Below the pieces are notes generated by a model. It did not search any database, was not told the origin of the DNA, and saw only the letters and a list, made by a program, of their open reading frames with translations. From Rhodobiaceae bacterium (GTDB lineage Bacteria; Pseudomonadota; Alphaproteobacteria; Parvibaculales; Parvibaculaceae), in NCBI GenBank assembly GCA_021404525.1, contig JAAWWE010000012.1:1-64000 (forward strand): a stretch of 64,000 nt of DNA, written 5' to 3'. Shown in pieces: positions 8,417-18,042 of the stretch. Both the position numbers and the translations under genes were made by a program. The number at the start of each line of letters is the position of its first letter. Position 1 is the first letter of the stretch.

Positions 8417-9277
8417 CTATTGCAAGAATTCGGGCCGATTGGGATAGAGCGTCTTGATTGCCGCACGCCGCATCTGACGCGCCAGCGGGTCATAAAAAAC
8501 ATATAGTGAATGTTCGACCTGGTCAGACGTTAGCCAAACATCCGACAAGCGCCAACGACGGAAAAACACCGAATCCAATTCGCGTGTTCGCAAATAAATC
8601 AAGCTTGAGCGTATCTGCTCCGGCGATTTTGACTGGCCGCGCCACGGCTGCATTCCATGTGCTTTGCGCCGCTCTTCTTCCCCGACTTTCTGCTCAGCAA
8701 TCGCTGCCTCCACGTCTGACTCTGTTATCGTCATCAGAATATCGATCTCTTCCCCAATTTCCTTCGGAAGAGCATCGATAGCCTTCTGCGCTCCGTCGAC
8801 AAAGCGAGGGTCTCCGGTCACATCCATTTGCCACTCGTGTGGTTGCTCACGCCATAGCAAAGTCTCTGCCTGTTCTGACCAATGCCCGTCCTCAATCAAC
8901 CCAAGACTTGTAAGGACCAACTGCGTCGCCGGTTCCGCGACGGCCGCGCCAGCGGTACCCCTTGCGGCGATTGTGGGTTTTGGTTGGTCAGCGCCTGCAA
9001 CGGAATAAGTTAAGGTTTGCGCCTGATGACCCAACCTCAGTATGGCTAGACTCACATCATCCCACCTTGGCAGAGTGTGTGGAAGAGCGGGGTCTGAAGT
9101 TGGAATCGCTCCGCGATCAGCCTTTTCAGCGTGGCCAAGGGATATCAAAGCCTCACAACCGACTTGGTAGGCCGACGAAGCCATGTGATCCCACCCGCCA
9201 CTTTCGACACTGCCGGGAAGGTTGCTCACGAGGAAGTCAACGACTTCTTCTACCCAACCTGATGCCTGTAGATTCAT
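8417..9277 (-). CDS. Unrecognised protein, 286 residues
   Basis: I do not recognise this family. The frame is open from an ATG behind an AGG-type site to a stop 36 bases from the convergent radical SAM gene. The product is acidic, with no signal peptide, membrane span or obvious catalytic motif. Two parts can be told apart: an Ala/Gly-rich first half with WDDVSLAILRLGH and LVLTSLGLIEDG, and a second half with IGEEIDILMTITESDVEAAI and, at the end, DPLARQMRRAAIKTLYPN. The second half looks helical. Codon use seems less GC-biased than the neighbours, so a later arrival is possible (inference). Confidence 0.6.
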   Translation of the reverse strand: MNLQASGWVEEVVDFLVSNLPGSVESGGWDHMASSAYQVGCEALISLGHAEKADRGAIPTSDPALPHTLPRWDDVSLAILRLGHQAQTLTYSVAGADQPKPTIAARGTAGAAVAEPATQLVLTSLGLIEDGHWSEQAETLLWREQPHEWQMDVTGDPRFVDGAQKAIDALPKEIGEEIDILMTITESDVEAAIAEQKVGEEERRKAHGMQPWRGQSKSPEQIRSSLIYLRTRELDSVFFRRWRLSDVWLTSDQVEHSLYVFYDPLARQMRRAAIKTLYPNRPEFLQ

Positions 9278-9422
9278 TTGGTTACCTGCCTTCGACCTCT
9301 TTGGCTTATTAAATAGATGGCCTATCGATCTTAAACCTCTTCATTGTAGGGGAAAATTCAAGCCATCTGCCAGCTTGCCTGACAGTTTGTCTCTGCCTGC
9401 TCGCCAGTGCACACTGGCTTCC

Positions 9423-10052
9423 ATGAGCGAAAAGACTTCTCTTTTTGGTGGACCGGACTTCAGTCTGGAACGTGCGGCGGGTGCGCCCAAACTCCGCATT
9501 GCCGGGATTGATGAAGCAGGCCGCGGTGCCTGGGCGGGGCCGGTTGTGGCCGCTGCTGTGGTGCTAGACCCGAGACAAATTCCCGAAGGGCTTGATGACA
9601 GCAAAAAACTCTCCGCCAAGAAGCGCGATGCCCTCTATGACGTAATCATGGAACAGGCAGATGTGGGCGTTGGCTATGGCAGTGTCGAACAGGTGGAAGT
9701 GCGCAATGTGCTAAACGCCACGATGGATGCCATGCGTGATGCCGTTGCAGACCTCGCGACGCAGCCCGACGTCGCACTCGTCGATGGCAATAAAACCCCT
9801 CTGCTGGCCTGCACCACAGAAGCGGTTATCGGTGGCGACGGTCGCTCGGTATCCATCGCGGCTGCGTCCATCATTGCCAAGGTGACCCGGGATCGATTGA
9901 TGCAGGCGCTCGATAAAGAGTTCCCTGGCTATGGCTGGGACACGAATGTTGGCTATGGCACGGCTGTGCATAAGTCAGGCATTGAACGGCTGGGTGTTAA
10001 CGAACATCACCGGCGTTCCTACAAGCCCATACGCAACATGTTGAGCAAATAG
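9423..10052 (+). CDS. rnhB: Ribonuclease HII
   Basis: Cuts RNA in RNA-DNA hybrids and at single misincorporated ribonucleotides. The active-site motif GIDEAGRGAWAGP with the first two acidic residues is at the N-terminus, followed by DSKKLSAKKRD, a third acid in ALVDGNK and a fourth in ASIIAKVTRD. The ATG at 9423 is chosen because homology begins soon after; the frame is open upstream to 9222 but reads across the divergent gene's start. 209 residues, normal size. Followed after about 170 bases by ccrM. Confidence 0.95.
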   Translation: MSEKTSLFGGPDFSLERAAGAPKLRIAGIDEAGRGAWAGPVVAAAVVLDPRQIPEGLDDSKKLSAKKRDALYDVIMEQADVGVGYGSVEQVEVRNVLNATMDAMRDAVADLATQPDVALVDGNKTPLLACTTEAVIGGDGRSVSIAAASIIAKVTRDRLMQALDKEFPGYGWDTNVGYGTAVHKSGIERLGVNEHHRRSYKPIRNMLSK

Positions 10053-10096
10053 GCTCACGACAGACTCTATTTGGTGGCTTGCTCCCTTAAGCCCTT

Positions 10097-10154
10097 GATT
10101 CCTAAAATGATTCACCGGAATTAACTGGGGGTTAACCATGGAGACTCATGATTC
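10097..10154 (+). promoter_or_regulatory. ccrM control region: CtrA box and four GANTC sites
   Basis: TTAA at 10121-10124 and TTAA at 10132-10135 are separated by exactly 7 bases, giving TTAACTGGGGGTTAAC, the consensus full CtrA site. GANTC sites lie at 10097-10101, 10109-10113, 10143-10147 and 10150-10154, so four occur within 58 bases, two on each side of the CtrA box. In Caulobacter, CtrA activates ccrM and GANTC methylation modulates that promoter; this arrangement predicts the same cell-cycle loop here. Confidence 0.8.
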
Positions 10155-10221
10155 CTCCATAGTTTTCACCGAATTCATAAAGCGCCTTCCTTGAGTGAAT
10201 GCGCATGCACGGGGGCAGTAA

Positions 10222-11325
<1,104 letters not shown>

Positions 11326-11347
11326 ATTCCTTCTGAATTGTGCACTG

Positions 11348-12436
11348 TCAACGCCGGGTCGCTTTAAAGAGCGGTCCGGCGTTTTCACTTTCATCCGCAA
11401 GCGCCAGCGCCACAACTTTCTTCATGACCGTTGGCAAGGCGTGGTCGCCCAAATTCTCCGGCAACACCCATTCGCCGTCAGCTTTAGCTTTCAACGGTAC
11501 CGATGCCTCATAAAGGTCGAGTTCCAGATGAAAGTGCGTAAACGTATGACGCACCTGGCCCACCCGTTTTTTCCACTTTGATTTTGCAAGGGGTGCTTCA
11601 GAGAGAAGCGTTGCCTCCTCACGTACCTCTTCCACCCACTGAGTAGACGGCACTTCCATCATGCCGCCGAGCAAGCCTTTCGGCGGGCGCTTGCGGATCA
11701 GCACGGCACCGTCTTTGCGCACCAGCCAGAAGGCTGCGCCTTTGCGTGTTGGTTTTTGTTTCTTAGGCGCCTTCACGGGAAGTGTTTCGGGGTCTCCTGC
11801 TTTCAATGCCTGACAGGATTTGTTCCAGGGGCATCGATCACAGGACGGGCGGCGCGGTGTGCATATGGTGGCGCCCAGATCCATCATGGCTTGCGCAAAA
11901 TCGCCGGGGCGTTTTATCGGCGTCAACGTCGCCGTCATTTCCTTGATGGGCTTCTTAGCTCCAGGCAGCGGCTCACGAATGTTGAAAACTCGCGCAATCA
12001 CGCGTTCCACATTTCCATCCACCACAACGGCAGGTCGATCAAAGGCAATGGAAGCGACAGCGGCGGCCGTATAGGGACCGATCCCAGGAAGGGCGGCAAG
12101 GCCCTCCTCCGTGTCGGGAAAAACACCGCCGTGTTCTTCGGCTACCTGTTTCGCACAGGCGTGCAGATTGCGGGCACGGCTGTAATAGCCGAGCCCCGCC
12201 CAGGCATGCATGACCTCGTCAATGTCGGCGGCTGCCAGATCACCGACACGGGGCCACTTGGCAAGGAACTTTTGGAAATAGGGCCCAACCGTCGCGACCG
12301 TGGTCTGCTGCAACATGATCTCTGAAAGCCAGACAGCATATGGGTCCGCCTGCTCGCCCGGCAGGGACCGCCAGGGCAGACGCCGCGCATGGGTGTCATA
12401 CCAGGTCAGCAGATCTGACGCTTTGGGAGGTCTCAC
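11348..12436 (-). CDS. mutY: A/G-specific adenine DNA glycosylase
   Basis: Removes adenine mispaired with 8-oxoguanine. Seen: the catalytic-side LSEIMLQQTTVATV, helix-hairpin-helix LPGIGPYTAAAV with the catalytic Asp in VVDGNVERV, the iron-sulfur Cys ladder C-x6-C-x2-C-x5-C (CTPRRPSCDRCPWNKSC), and a C-terminal NUDIX-like 8-oxoG recognition domain beginning at FWLVRKDGAVLIRKRP. 362 residues. Starts at a GTG at 12436, 59 bases from the divergent DciA-like gene. The family is universal in aerobes; no defect visible. Confidence 0.96.
   Translation of the reverse strand: MRPPKASDLLTWYDTHARRLPWRSLPGEQADPYAVWLSEIMLQQTTVATVGPYFQKFLAKWPRVGDLAAADIDEVMHAWAGLGYYSRARNLHACAKQVAEEHGGVFPDTEEGLAALPGIGPYTAAAVASIAFDRPAVVVDGNVERVIARVFNIREPLPGAKKPIKEMTATLTPIKRPGDFAQAMMDLGATICTPRRPSCDRCPWNKSCQALKAGDPETLPVKAPKKQKPTRKGAAFWLVRKDGAVLIRKRPPKGLLGGMMEVPSTQWVEEVREEATLLSEAPLAKSKWKKRVGQVRHTFTHFHLELDLYEASVPLKAKADGEWVLPENLGDHALPTVMKKVVALALADESENAGPLFKATRR
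11350..11385 (+). terminator. Likely intrinsic terminator of ccrM, inside the end of mutY
   Basis: AACGCCGG (11350-11357) pairs with CCGGCGTT (11376-11383), with an inner CGCT/AGCG stem, followed by a short TTTT run. It overlaps the last codons of the convergent mutY gene, which explains the compact junction. The U-run is short, so moderate confidence. Confidence 0.5.
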
Positions 12437-12513
12437 ACTAATTCCTACTCGTTTGTTCGATCTGGACAGAACGTCTCATCGCACTCCCACCCAAAATGGG
12501 GCACACTGGCTCC

Positions 12514-13056
12514 ATGTCTACCTTCCGACCACCCTCTCGCGCCAGAGTGCCGTTGCCTGTTGCCAAACAGATCGCAGCAACGGCCCGGTCTGTGTTCAAA
12601 GCGCGCGGTTTTCAGCAGGACCATATCGTTCGCCATTGGCCGGAAATCGTTGGGGCATCATTATCGGGCCTCTCCATGCCCGAAAAGCTCGCCTTCCCGC
12701 GCACCAAGACAAATGAAAGCCCCAGGCGATCAGAAGGCGCAACGCTGACGGTGCGAGTGGATGGCCCTGGCGCGCTTGAGTTTGCCCATCAGGAGCCGCA
12801 AATCCTTGAACGGATCAACTCCTACTATGGCTATCAGGCGGTTACACGGATCAAGCTGGTGCAGGCCCCGTTGCCGTTGCCAAAACCCAGCAGGAAACGG
12901 CGGATTGCCACATTGTCGCCCTCACAAGAGGAGACGCTGCGTTCAGAAACAGCACAAATCCAGTCGGATGCGCTCCGCGCCTCCCTGGAAGAGCTTGGAC
13001 GTCGGGTGCTTGGCTCCCAGAAAAGACCCAATCGCCCCGGACCCAGACGGCGCTAA
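12514..13056 (+). CDS. DciA-like protein (DUF721)
   Basis: DUF721 proteins include DciA, which helps load the replicative DnaB helicase where DnaC/DnaI is absent. The N-terminal domain holds ARSVFKARGFQQDHIVRHWPEIVG, then the strand-rich LTVRVDGPGALEFAHQEPQIL and a second RINSYYGYQAVTRI. The tail is basic and rich in Ser, Gln and Arg. ATG at 12514 is preferred over 12496 because the family sequence begins near it. Sits between mutY and the DsbA-like gene, as it does in many alphaproteobacteria by my recollection. 181 residues. The DciA function is by family, not shown here. Confidence 0.85.
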   Translation: MSTFRPPSRARVPLPVAKQIAATARSVFKARGFQQDHIVRHWPEIVGASLSGLSMPEKLAFPRTKTNESPRRSEGATLTVRVDGPGALEFAHQEPQILERINSYYGYQAVTRIKLVQAPLPLPKPSRKRRIATLSPSQEETLRSETAQIQSDALRASLEELGRRVLGSQKRPNRPGPRRR

Positions 13057-13150
13057 GTCCCGATTCTCTGCCGTTTGCAAGCGAAAGGATCGGTTGAGAG
13101 ACCGGACAAGAAGCCTATAATCACGCAACATCTAGTAGGGATATTTAAAA

Positions 13151-13831
13151 GTGGAACAAAATAAGCGCAATTTGCTGATCGGGGGCGGTGCCCTGCTGGT
13201 CCTCATTATCGTGGCTTTCGCCTTCATGAACTCCAACGGAAACGGCGCTGGCGCGGGTTCCGCGGCCACCGGCGATCCGGAAGTGACCGACGCTCTCGCC
13301 GTTGCGGGCCCCATGGGCGACTATGCCCTGGGAGCAGAAGATGCGCCCATCACGGTTTATGAATATGCCTCGCTGACGTGCAATCATTGCGCGGCGTTCC
13401 ATCTGCAGAGCTTTCCAGAGATTAAAGAGAAATATGTTGAAACCGGAAAAGTGCGCTGGATCATCCGTGCCTTCCCGTTTGATCCCGCAGCCACAGCAGC
13501 AGTGATGCTTGCACGGTGTTCTGGCGAAGACCGCTATTACAAATTCCTTGATGTTCTGTTTGAGCAGCAGCCCCAATGGGCCTTCCAGGGAAACCCCGGT
13601 GAGAATCTTGAAGCCATCGCCAAGCAGGGTGGCTTTTCAGGGGAAGCCTACGAAGCCTGCATCCAGAACGAAGATATTTTCGCTCATGTCAGAGACGTTC
13701 AGGCGCGTGGCCAGGAAGTTCATGGCGTACGCTCCACACCGACCTTCTTTGTGAATGGCGAAAAAGTTGAAGGCGCATTGCCTTTCTCCGAATTCGAAGA
13801 GGTTTTGCTTAAGTACCTACCCGAATCGTGA
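13151..13831 (+). CDS. Membrane-anchored DsbA-like thioredoxin-fold protein
   Basis: Likely a periplasmic thiol oxidant or reductant. N-terminal anchor (residues about 8-26, NLLIGGGALLVLIIVAFAF) without a lipobox or clear cleavage site, then a thioredoxin-like domain (about 55-225). The active site is CNHCAAFH, a CxxC with the flanking aromatics of the DsbA group, and the cis-Pro loop is TPTFFVNG. An additional Cys pair falls at ARCSGED and EACIQNED. GTG start at 13151. Placed directly before smc, a common alphaproteobacterial order; the two need not be functionally related. Confidence 0.9.
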   Translation: MEQNKRNLLIGGGALLVLIIVAFAFMNSNGNGAGAGSAATGDPEVTDALAVAGPMGDYALGAEDAPITVYEYASLTCNHCAAFHLQSFPEIKEKYVETGKVRWIIRAFPFDPAATAAVMLARCSGEDRYYKFLDVLFEQQPQWAFQGNPGENLEAIAKQGGFSGEAYEACIQNEDIFAHVRDVQARGQEVHGVRSTPTFFVNGEKVEGALPFSEFEEVLLKYLPES

Positions 13832-13942
13832 TCCATTGCTTTGAGGTTCTGACGGACCTAGTTATCGGACCGGGGGGTCCCTTTCAAAAAAGTCCGTCGA
13901 ACCACAAAGGGGCTTAAACCACTAATAAAAACGGACACTGTC

Positions 13943-16900
13943 TTGAAGTTCTCTCGTCTGCGTCTTTCCGGATTCAAATCATTTGTCGATACAACAGATC
14001 TGTTGATCGAACCTGGCCTTACGGGCGTTGTTGGCCCGAACGGGTGCGGCAAATCCAACCTGTTGGAAGCCATGCGCTGGGTTATGGGCGAGAACTCGTT
14101 CAAGAATATGCGCGGGTCGGGCATGGAAGATGTGATCTTTGCCGGTACCGCCGGGCGGCCTGCACGAAACAATGCTGAAGTTGTGCTGACCATCGACAAT
14201 TCAGATCGCAGTGCGCCTGCAGCTTACAATGAGTCAGATGTCCTTGAAGTTTCGCGCCGCATTGAAAAAGACGCAGGCTCTCAATACCGCATTAACGGCA
14301 AAGACGTTCGCGCGCGCGACGTACAGCTCTTGTTTGCAGACGCGTCCACCGGCTCTCACTCTCCTGCCCTGGTACGCCAAGGACAGATCGGGCAGCTGAT
14401 TGCGTCAAAACCTGTGAACAGACGCCGTATTCTGGAAGAAGCCGCCGGCATTACGGGCCTTCACACGCGTCGCCATGAAGCGGAACTTCGTCTGAAAGCT
14501 GCAGAGACAAATCTCACCCGGCTTGATGATGTAGTGGTGCAGATCGAAACGCAGCTCGCCGGTCTCAAGCGCCAGGCGCGCCAGGCAACCCGGTACAGAA
14601 ACCTTTCAGGTCACATTCGCCGTGCGGAAGCCACCGTGCTTCATATGAAATGGGCGAACGCCACCGAAACACTTGGTGAAGAAGAAAAGCGGCTGACAGA
14701 AACGGATGCGCGGGTCGCAGAATTGACCCAATTGGCAGCAGCGGCCTCCACCGCACAAGCGCAGGCTTCAGAAAAACTGCCGGAGCTGCGCGACGCAGAA
14801 GCCCATGCGGCGGCTGGTCTTCATCGACTGACGGTTGCTCGCGAAAATCTCGACGCAGAAGAAGCCCGCGCCAAAGAACAGGCCGCGCAGCTTGTTGCCC
14901 GGCTGGAGCAAATCACTCAGGACATTGCGCGCGAGCGCGAATTGATGAGCGACACACGCGAGGCCCTTGAAAAGCTTACCGCTGAGGAAGCGGAGCTCAA
15001 ATCACAAGATGCGTCTCAGGCTGAGGCCCATGAAGCGGCACGTGCCAAGGTCTCGGAGACAAGCGAAGCGCTTCAGACGCGCGAAAATGAGCTGGATACG
15101 CTGTCGCAGGAAGCTGCCGCTCTTGCTGCGGAACGCCAAAGCCTGGAGCGCGCCATTCAGCAAGGCGAACAGCGGATTGAAAAACTCGCTTCGCAGCTGA
15201 GTGACATCGCGAATGAACGCGCGACACTGGCGGACGCGGAGGAAAAGAAAGCCGCGATCGCCCAGCAGGGAGCCGAGCTTGAAGAAGCCATGGCCCGCGC
15301 GGAAGAAGCAGAAAAAGTCGCCCTTGCAGCAGAAGAAGCGCTTCGCGCTGCACGTGCGGATGAAGCTGAAAAGCGCGACCCTCTTCAGGGCGCTGAGCGG
15401 GAACTTGAAGGCCTGTCAGCGGAAGCCAAAACATTGGCGGATATGCTTGCTGTTGATGAAGGCGGCCTCTGGCCTCCGCTCATTGATGCCGTGACCGTTG
15501 AACCAGGGTACGAAAAAGCCCTTGGCGCCGCGCTTGGGGACGATCTCTCTGTTCCAACAGATAGTGCTGCGCCGATCCATTGGGACCTTGTCGAAGCCCA
15601 TGGCGATGCCGCTCTGCCAGAAGCCGCGCGTCCGCTGTCATCGGTTGTGCGCGGCCCGGCTGCCTTTGCCCGTCGTCTTGGCCAGATTGGTCTTGTGTCG
15701 GCAGAACAGGGCAAAGCACTGCAGGCACTATTGAAGCCAGGTCAACGTCTGGTCTCTGTCGCAGGTGATCTATGGCGCTGGGACGGGTACACAGCCGCGG
15801 CTGATGCACCGACCTCTGCTGCAAAACGCCTTGAGCAGCGCAACCGGCTTGCAGATCTCGAAGCAGAGATTGAAACAGCGCGCAATACAATGCGTGATCT
15901 GCGCGATGCCTATGAAGCAGCGCGGGTTAAGGTAGAAGAAGCCGCGTCTCGCGAACGCGAAAGTCGGCAGGCCTTGCGGGAGGCACAATCAGCAGAAGCC
16001 AACCTTCGCAAGGCGCTCAGCGACGCGGAACGTCAGGCTTCGGCTCAACTCAATCGTTTAGCCGCTCTCACGGAAGCAGAAGAACGCCTGACGGGTGACC
16101 TCACCGACGCCAAACGGGGCCTGGAAGAATCACGCGCCTCGCTTGCCGGTCTCCGGCCAGGCGATGAATTGCAGGCCCGGGTCAACACAGCCCGCGAAGA
16201 TGTTGGCAAACTGCGTCTTGCTCTGTCAGAAGCCCGCGCGGCCCTTGAGGGACTTAACCGCGACGCACAAGCGCGCCAGCGGCGCCTGCAGGCCATTGGC
16301 GAAGAACGATCTGCCTGGGAGCTTCGCTCTACCAATGCGACCCGTCAGATCGAGACGCTTGAAACACGGAATACTGAGACCGCCGCTCAGCTGGAGGAAC
16401 TGAAACAGGTTCCGGCCCAGATTGAAGAGAAGCGCGGCGCTCTTCTCACCCAAATATCCGAAGCTGAAGCGACACGAGGCCAAGCAGCTGACGCGCTTGC
16501 GACGGCGGAAAACAACCTCGCCGAATGTGACAAGATTGCCCGCGAAACCCAGACGGCCCTTTCTGGCGCCCGGGAGGATCGCGCGCGGATTGATGGTCTG
16601 GTCGATGGCGCGCGGGAACGCAAAGCGGACTCCGAGGCGCGTATCCGGGAAGTGCTGGAATGCGAGCCAGAAGAAGCTCTGGCGCTCATTGAGCTAAAAG
16701 ACGGCGAAGAACTGCCTGACCTTGATCAGATTGAGACCAAGCTTGAGAAATTGAAGCGCGAGCGGGAAAACCTTGGCGGTGTCAATCTTCGTGCAGATGA
16801 GGAAGCTCAGGAACTCAACGAGCAGCTTGATACAATGATGCGGGAGCGCGAAGACCTGGAAGCGGCGATCGCGCGGCTTCGCCAGGGCATTGCGAGCCTT

Positions 16901-17398
16901 AACAAGGAAGGCCGCCAGCGCATGCTGGAAGCCTTCGACACAGTGAATGAGAACTTCACCCGGCTCTTCACCCACCTGTTTGGGGGTGGCACCGCGCACT
17001 TGAAGCTCACAGAATCAGACGATCCACTGGAAGCGGGCCTGGAAATCATGGCGCGGCCTCCTGGCAAACGCCTTCAGGTCATGTCCCTTCTCTCTGGTGG
17101 GGAGCAGGCTTTGACCGCCATGTCACTCATCTTTGCGGTCTTCCTCACCAATCCATCGCCGATCTGCGTCCTCGATGAGGTCGACGCGCCGCTGGATGAC
17201 GCAAATGTCGAGCGTTTCTGCGATTTGATGGAAGAAATGGTCCGCACAACGGATACGCGCTTCCTGATTATCACTCACCATGCCCTCTCCATGGCGCGGA
17301 TGAGCCGTCTCTTCGGCGTGACCATGCAGGAACGTGGTGTCTCGACCCTCGTTTCCGTCGACCTGGAAGCAGCAGAGCGCATTCGCGAGGCTGTTTAG
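13943..17398 (+). CDS. smc: Chromosome segregation SMC ATPase
   Basis: Condensin core that organises and helps segregate the chromosome with ScpA/ScpB. N-terminal Walker A GPNGCGKSN (31-39), long coiled coil, hinge region near residues 490-610 with the usual GALGDDL start, second coiled coil, then LSGGEQALTAM signature near 1050 and Walker B VLDEVDAPLDD near 1075. Start is a TTG at 13943; the homology begins at that residue. 1,151 residues, normal length. Coil segments are very rich in Ala and Glu. scpA and scpB are not nearby. A GC-rich hairpin without a U-run follows 12 bases downstream. Confidence 0.97.
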   Translation: MKFSRLRLSGFKSFVDTTDLLIEPGLTGVVGPNGCGKSNLLEAMRWVMGENSFKNMRGSGMEDVIFAGTAGRPARNNAEVVLTIDNSDRSAPAAYNESDVLEVSRRIEKDAGSQYRINGKDVRARDVQLLFADASTGSHSPALVRQGQIGQLIASKPVNRRRILEEAAGITGLHTRRHEAELRLKAAETNLTRLDDVVVQIETQLAGLKRQARQATRYRNLSGHIRRAEATVLHMKWANATETLGEEEKRLTETDARVAELTQLAAAASTAQAQASEKLPELRDAEAHAAAGLHRLTVARENLDAEEARAKEQAAQLVARLEQITQDIARERELMSDTREALEKLTAEEAELKSQDASQAEAHEAARAKVSETSEALQTRENELDTLSQEAAALAAERQSLERAIQQGEQRIEKLASQLSDIANERATLADAEEKKAAIAQQGAELEEAMARAEEAEKVALAAEEALRAARADEAEKRDPLQGAERELEGLSAEAKTLADMLAVDEGGLWPPLIDAVTVEPGYEKALGAALGDDLSVPTDSAAPIHWDLVEAHGDAALPEAARPLSSVVRGPAAFARRLGQIGLVSAEQGKALQALLKPGQRLVSVAGDLWRWDGYTAAADAPTSAAKRLEQRNRLADLEAEIETARNTMRDLRDAYEAARVKVEEAASRERESRQALREAQSAEANLRKALSDAERQASAQLNRLAALTEAEERLTGDLTDAKRGLEESRASLAGLRPGDELQARVNTAREDVGKLRLALSEARAALEGLNRDAQARQRRLQAIGEERSAWELRSTNATRQIETLETRNTETAAQLEELKQVPAQIEEKRGALLTQISEAEATRGQAADALATAENNLAECDKIARETQTALSGAREDRARIDGLVDGARERKADSEARIREVLECEPEEALALIELKDGEELPDLDQIETKLEKLKRERENLGGVNLRADEEAQELNEQLDTMMREREDLEAAIARLRQGIASLNKEGRQRMLEAFDTVNENFTRLFTHLFGGGTAHLKLTESDDPLEAGLEIMARPPGKRLQVMSLLSGGEQALTAMSLIFAVFLTNPSPICVLDEVDAPLDDANVERFCDLMEEMVRTTDTRFLIITHHALSMARMSRLFGVTMQERGVSTLVSVDLEAAERIREAV

Positions 17399-17409
17399 GT
17401 CCATTCTGA

Positions 17410-17461
17410 CCACCTGCCCATACGCTTGGTTCCCTCTCCCACTTCAGAGGGAATCAGGTGG
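17410..17461. repeat. Long inverted repeat after smc
   Basis: CCACCTG (17410-17416) and TTCCCTCT (17430-17437) are followed by AGAGGGAA (17446-17453) and CAGGTGG (17455-17461), forming a two-part stem. There is no T-run, so it is not a standard terminator; it may stop or stabilise smc mRNA, or be a dispersed element. Confidence 0.4.
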
Positions 17462-17542
17462 ACCGGGAGGCCATTTGACGCACCTGCGAAAAGCTCTGAA
17501 ATGGTGTTGTTTTTCAATAGCTTAATCCGTCCTCAGACTTCC

Positions 17543-17571
17543 TTGACAGGGTTCGGGTCCACAAGTAGGGT
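17543..17571 (+). promoter_or_regulatory. Promoter of the F0 ATP synthase operon
   Basis: TTGACA (17543-17548), 17-base spacer, TAGGGT (17566-17571), about 75 bases before the atpI start. The -35 is perfect; the -10 keeps the first two and last bases of the consensus. No other good pair was seen between smc and atpI. Confidence 0.55.
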
Positions 17572-17644
17572 GCGCGCGGCTTGAGGCGAAATTCTGCAGT
17601 TTTGCAGGGGTTTCGTGAGGAACGCGGAGGTTCGGTCGGTACGT

Positions 17645-18031
17645 ATGAAGACCCCGACAGAACATGACAGCGGCACAGGCGACGCAAAAGCAGACACCAA
17701 GTCTGATCTTGCAGCGCTCGACGCAAAGATCCGCGCCCACACGGAGGCCCATCGGCAGAAAAACCCTGAGCCGGCCGAGACTGGAAGACGAAGTACCGCC
17801 ATCGGCATGGCATTTAGACTTTCAACCGAAATGGTTGCGGGACTGGTTGCCGGGGGCATTATCGGATGGGTCGTTGATGACCTATTGGGCACAAAGCCTT
17901 GGGGCTTGCTCACCTTCTTCTTTCTGGGGATGGCCGCAGGAATTTTAAATGTGTTCCGCACGGCGCAAAAATTGGCGGCCGATGCAGCGGAACAGGTGGC
18001 AAAGTCGGGCGATCCGTCCGGTGACAAGTAA
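17645..18031 (+). CDS. atpI: F0F1 ATP synthase subunit I (AtpI)
   Basis: Small membrane protein made before the F0 subunits, thought to aid c-ring assembly. Seen: a soluble N-terminus of about 55 residues, two membrane spans (MVAGLVAGGIIGWVVDDLL and LLTFFFLGMAAGILNVF) with the conserved Gly-rich first span, and a short C-terminal tail. ATG at 17645 is preferred over 17615 since the longer start adds only poorly conserved residues. 128 residues. First gene of the atpI-B-E-F'-F operon; F1 genes are not in the window, as usual in alphaproteobacteria. Confidence 0.85.
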   Translation: MKTPTEHDSGTGDAKADTKSDLAALDAKIRAHTEAHRQKNPEPAETGRRSTAIGMAFRLSTEMVAGLVAGGIIGWVVDDLLGTKPWGLLTFFFLGMAAGILNVFRTAQKLAADAAEQVAKSGDPSGDK

Positions 18032-18042
18032 GGGCAAATAGC

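Noticed and set aside
13850..13942. Possible terminator with GGACC-GGGGG-GTCC before smc
   Set aside because: Stem is only a few base pairs and no T-run follows; not convincing.
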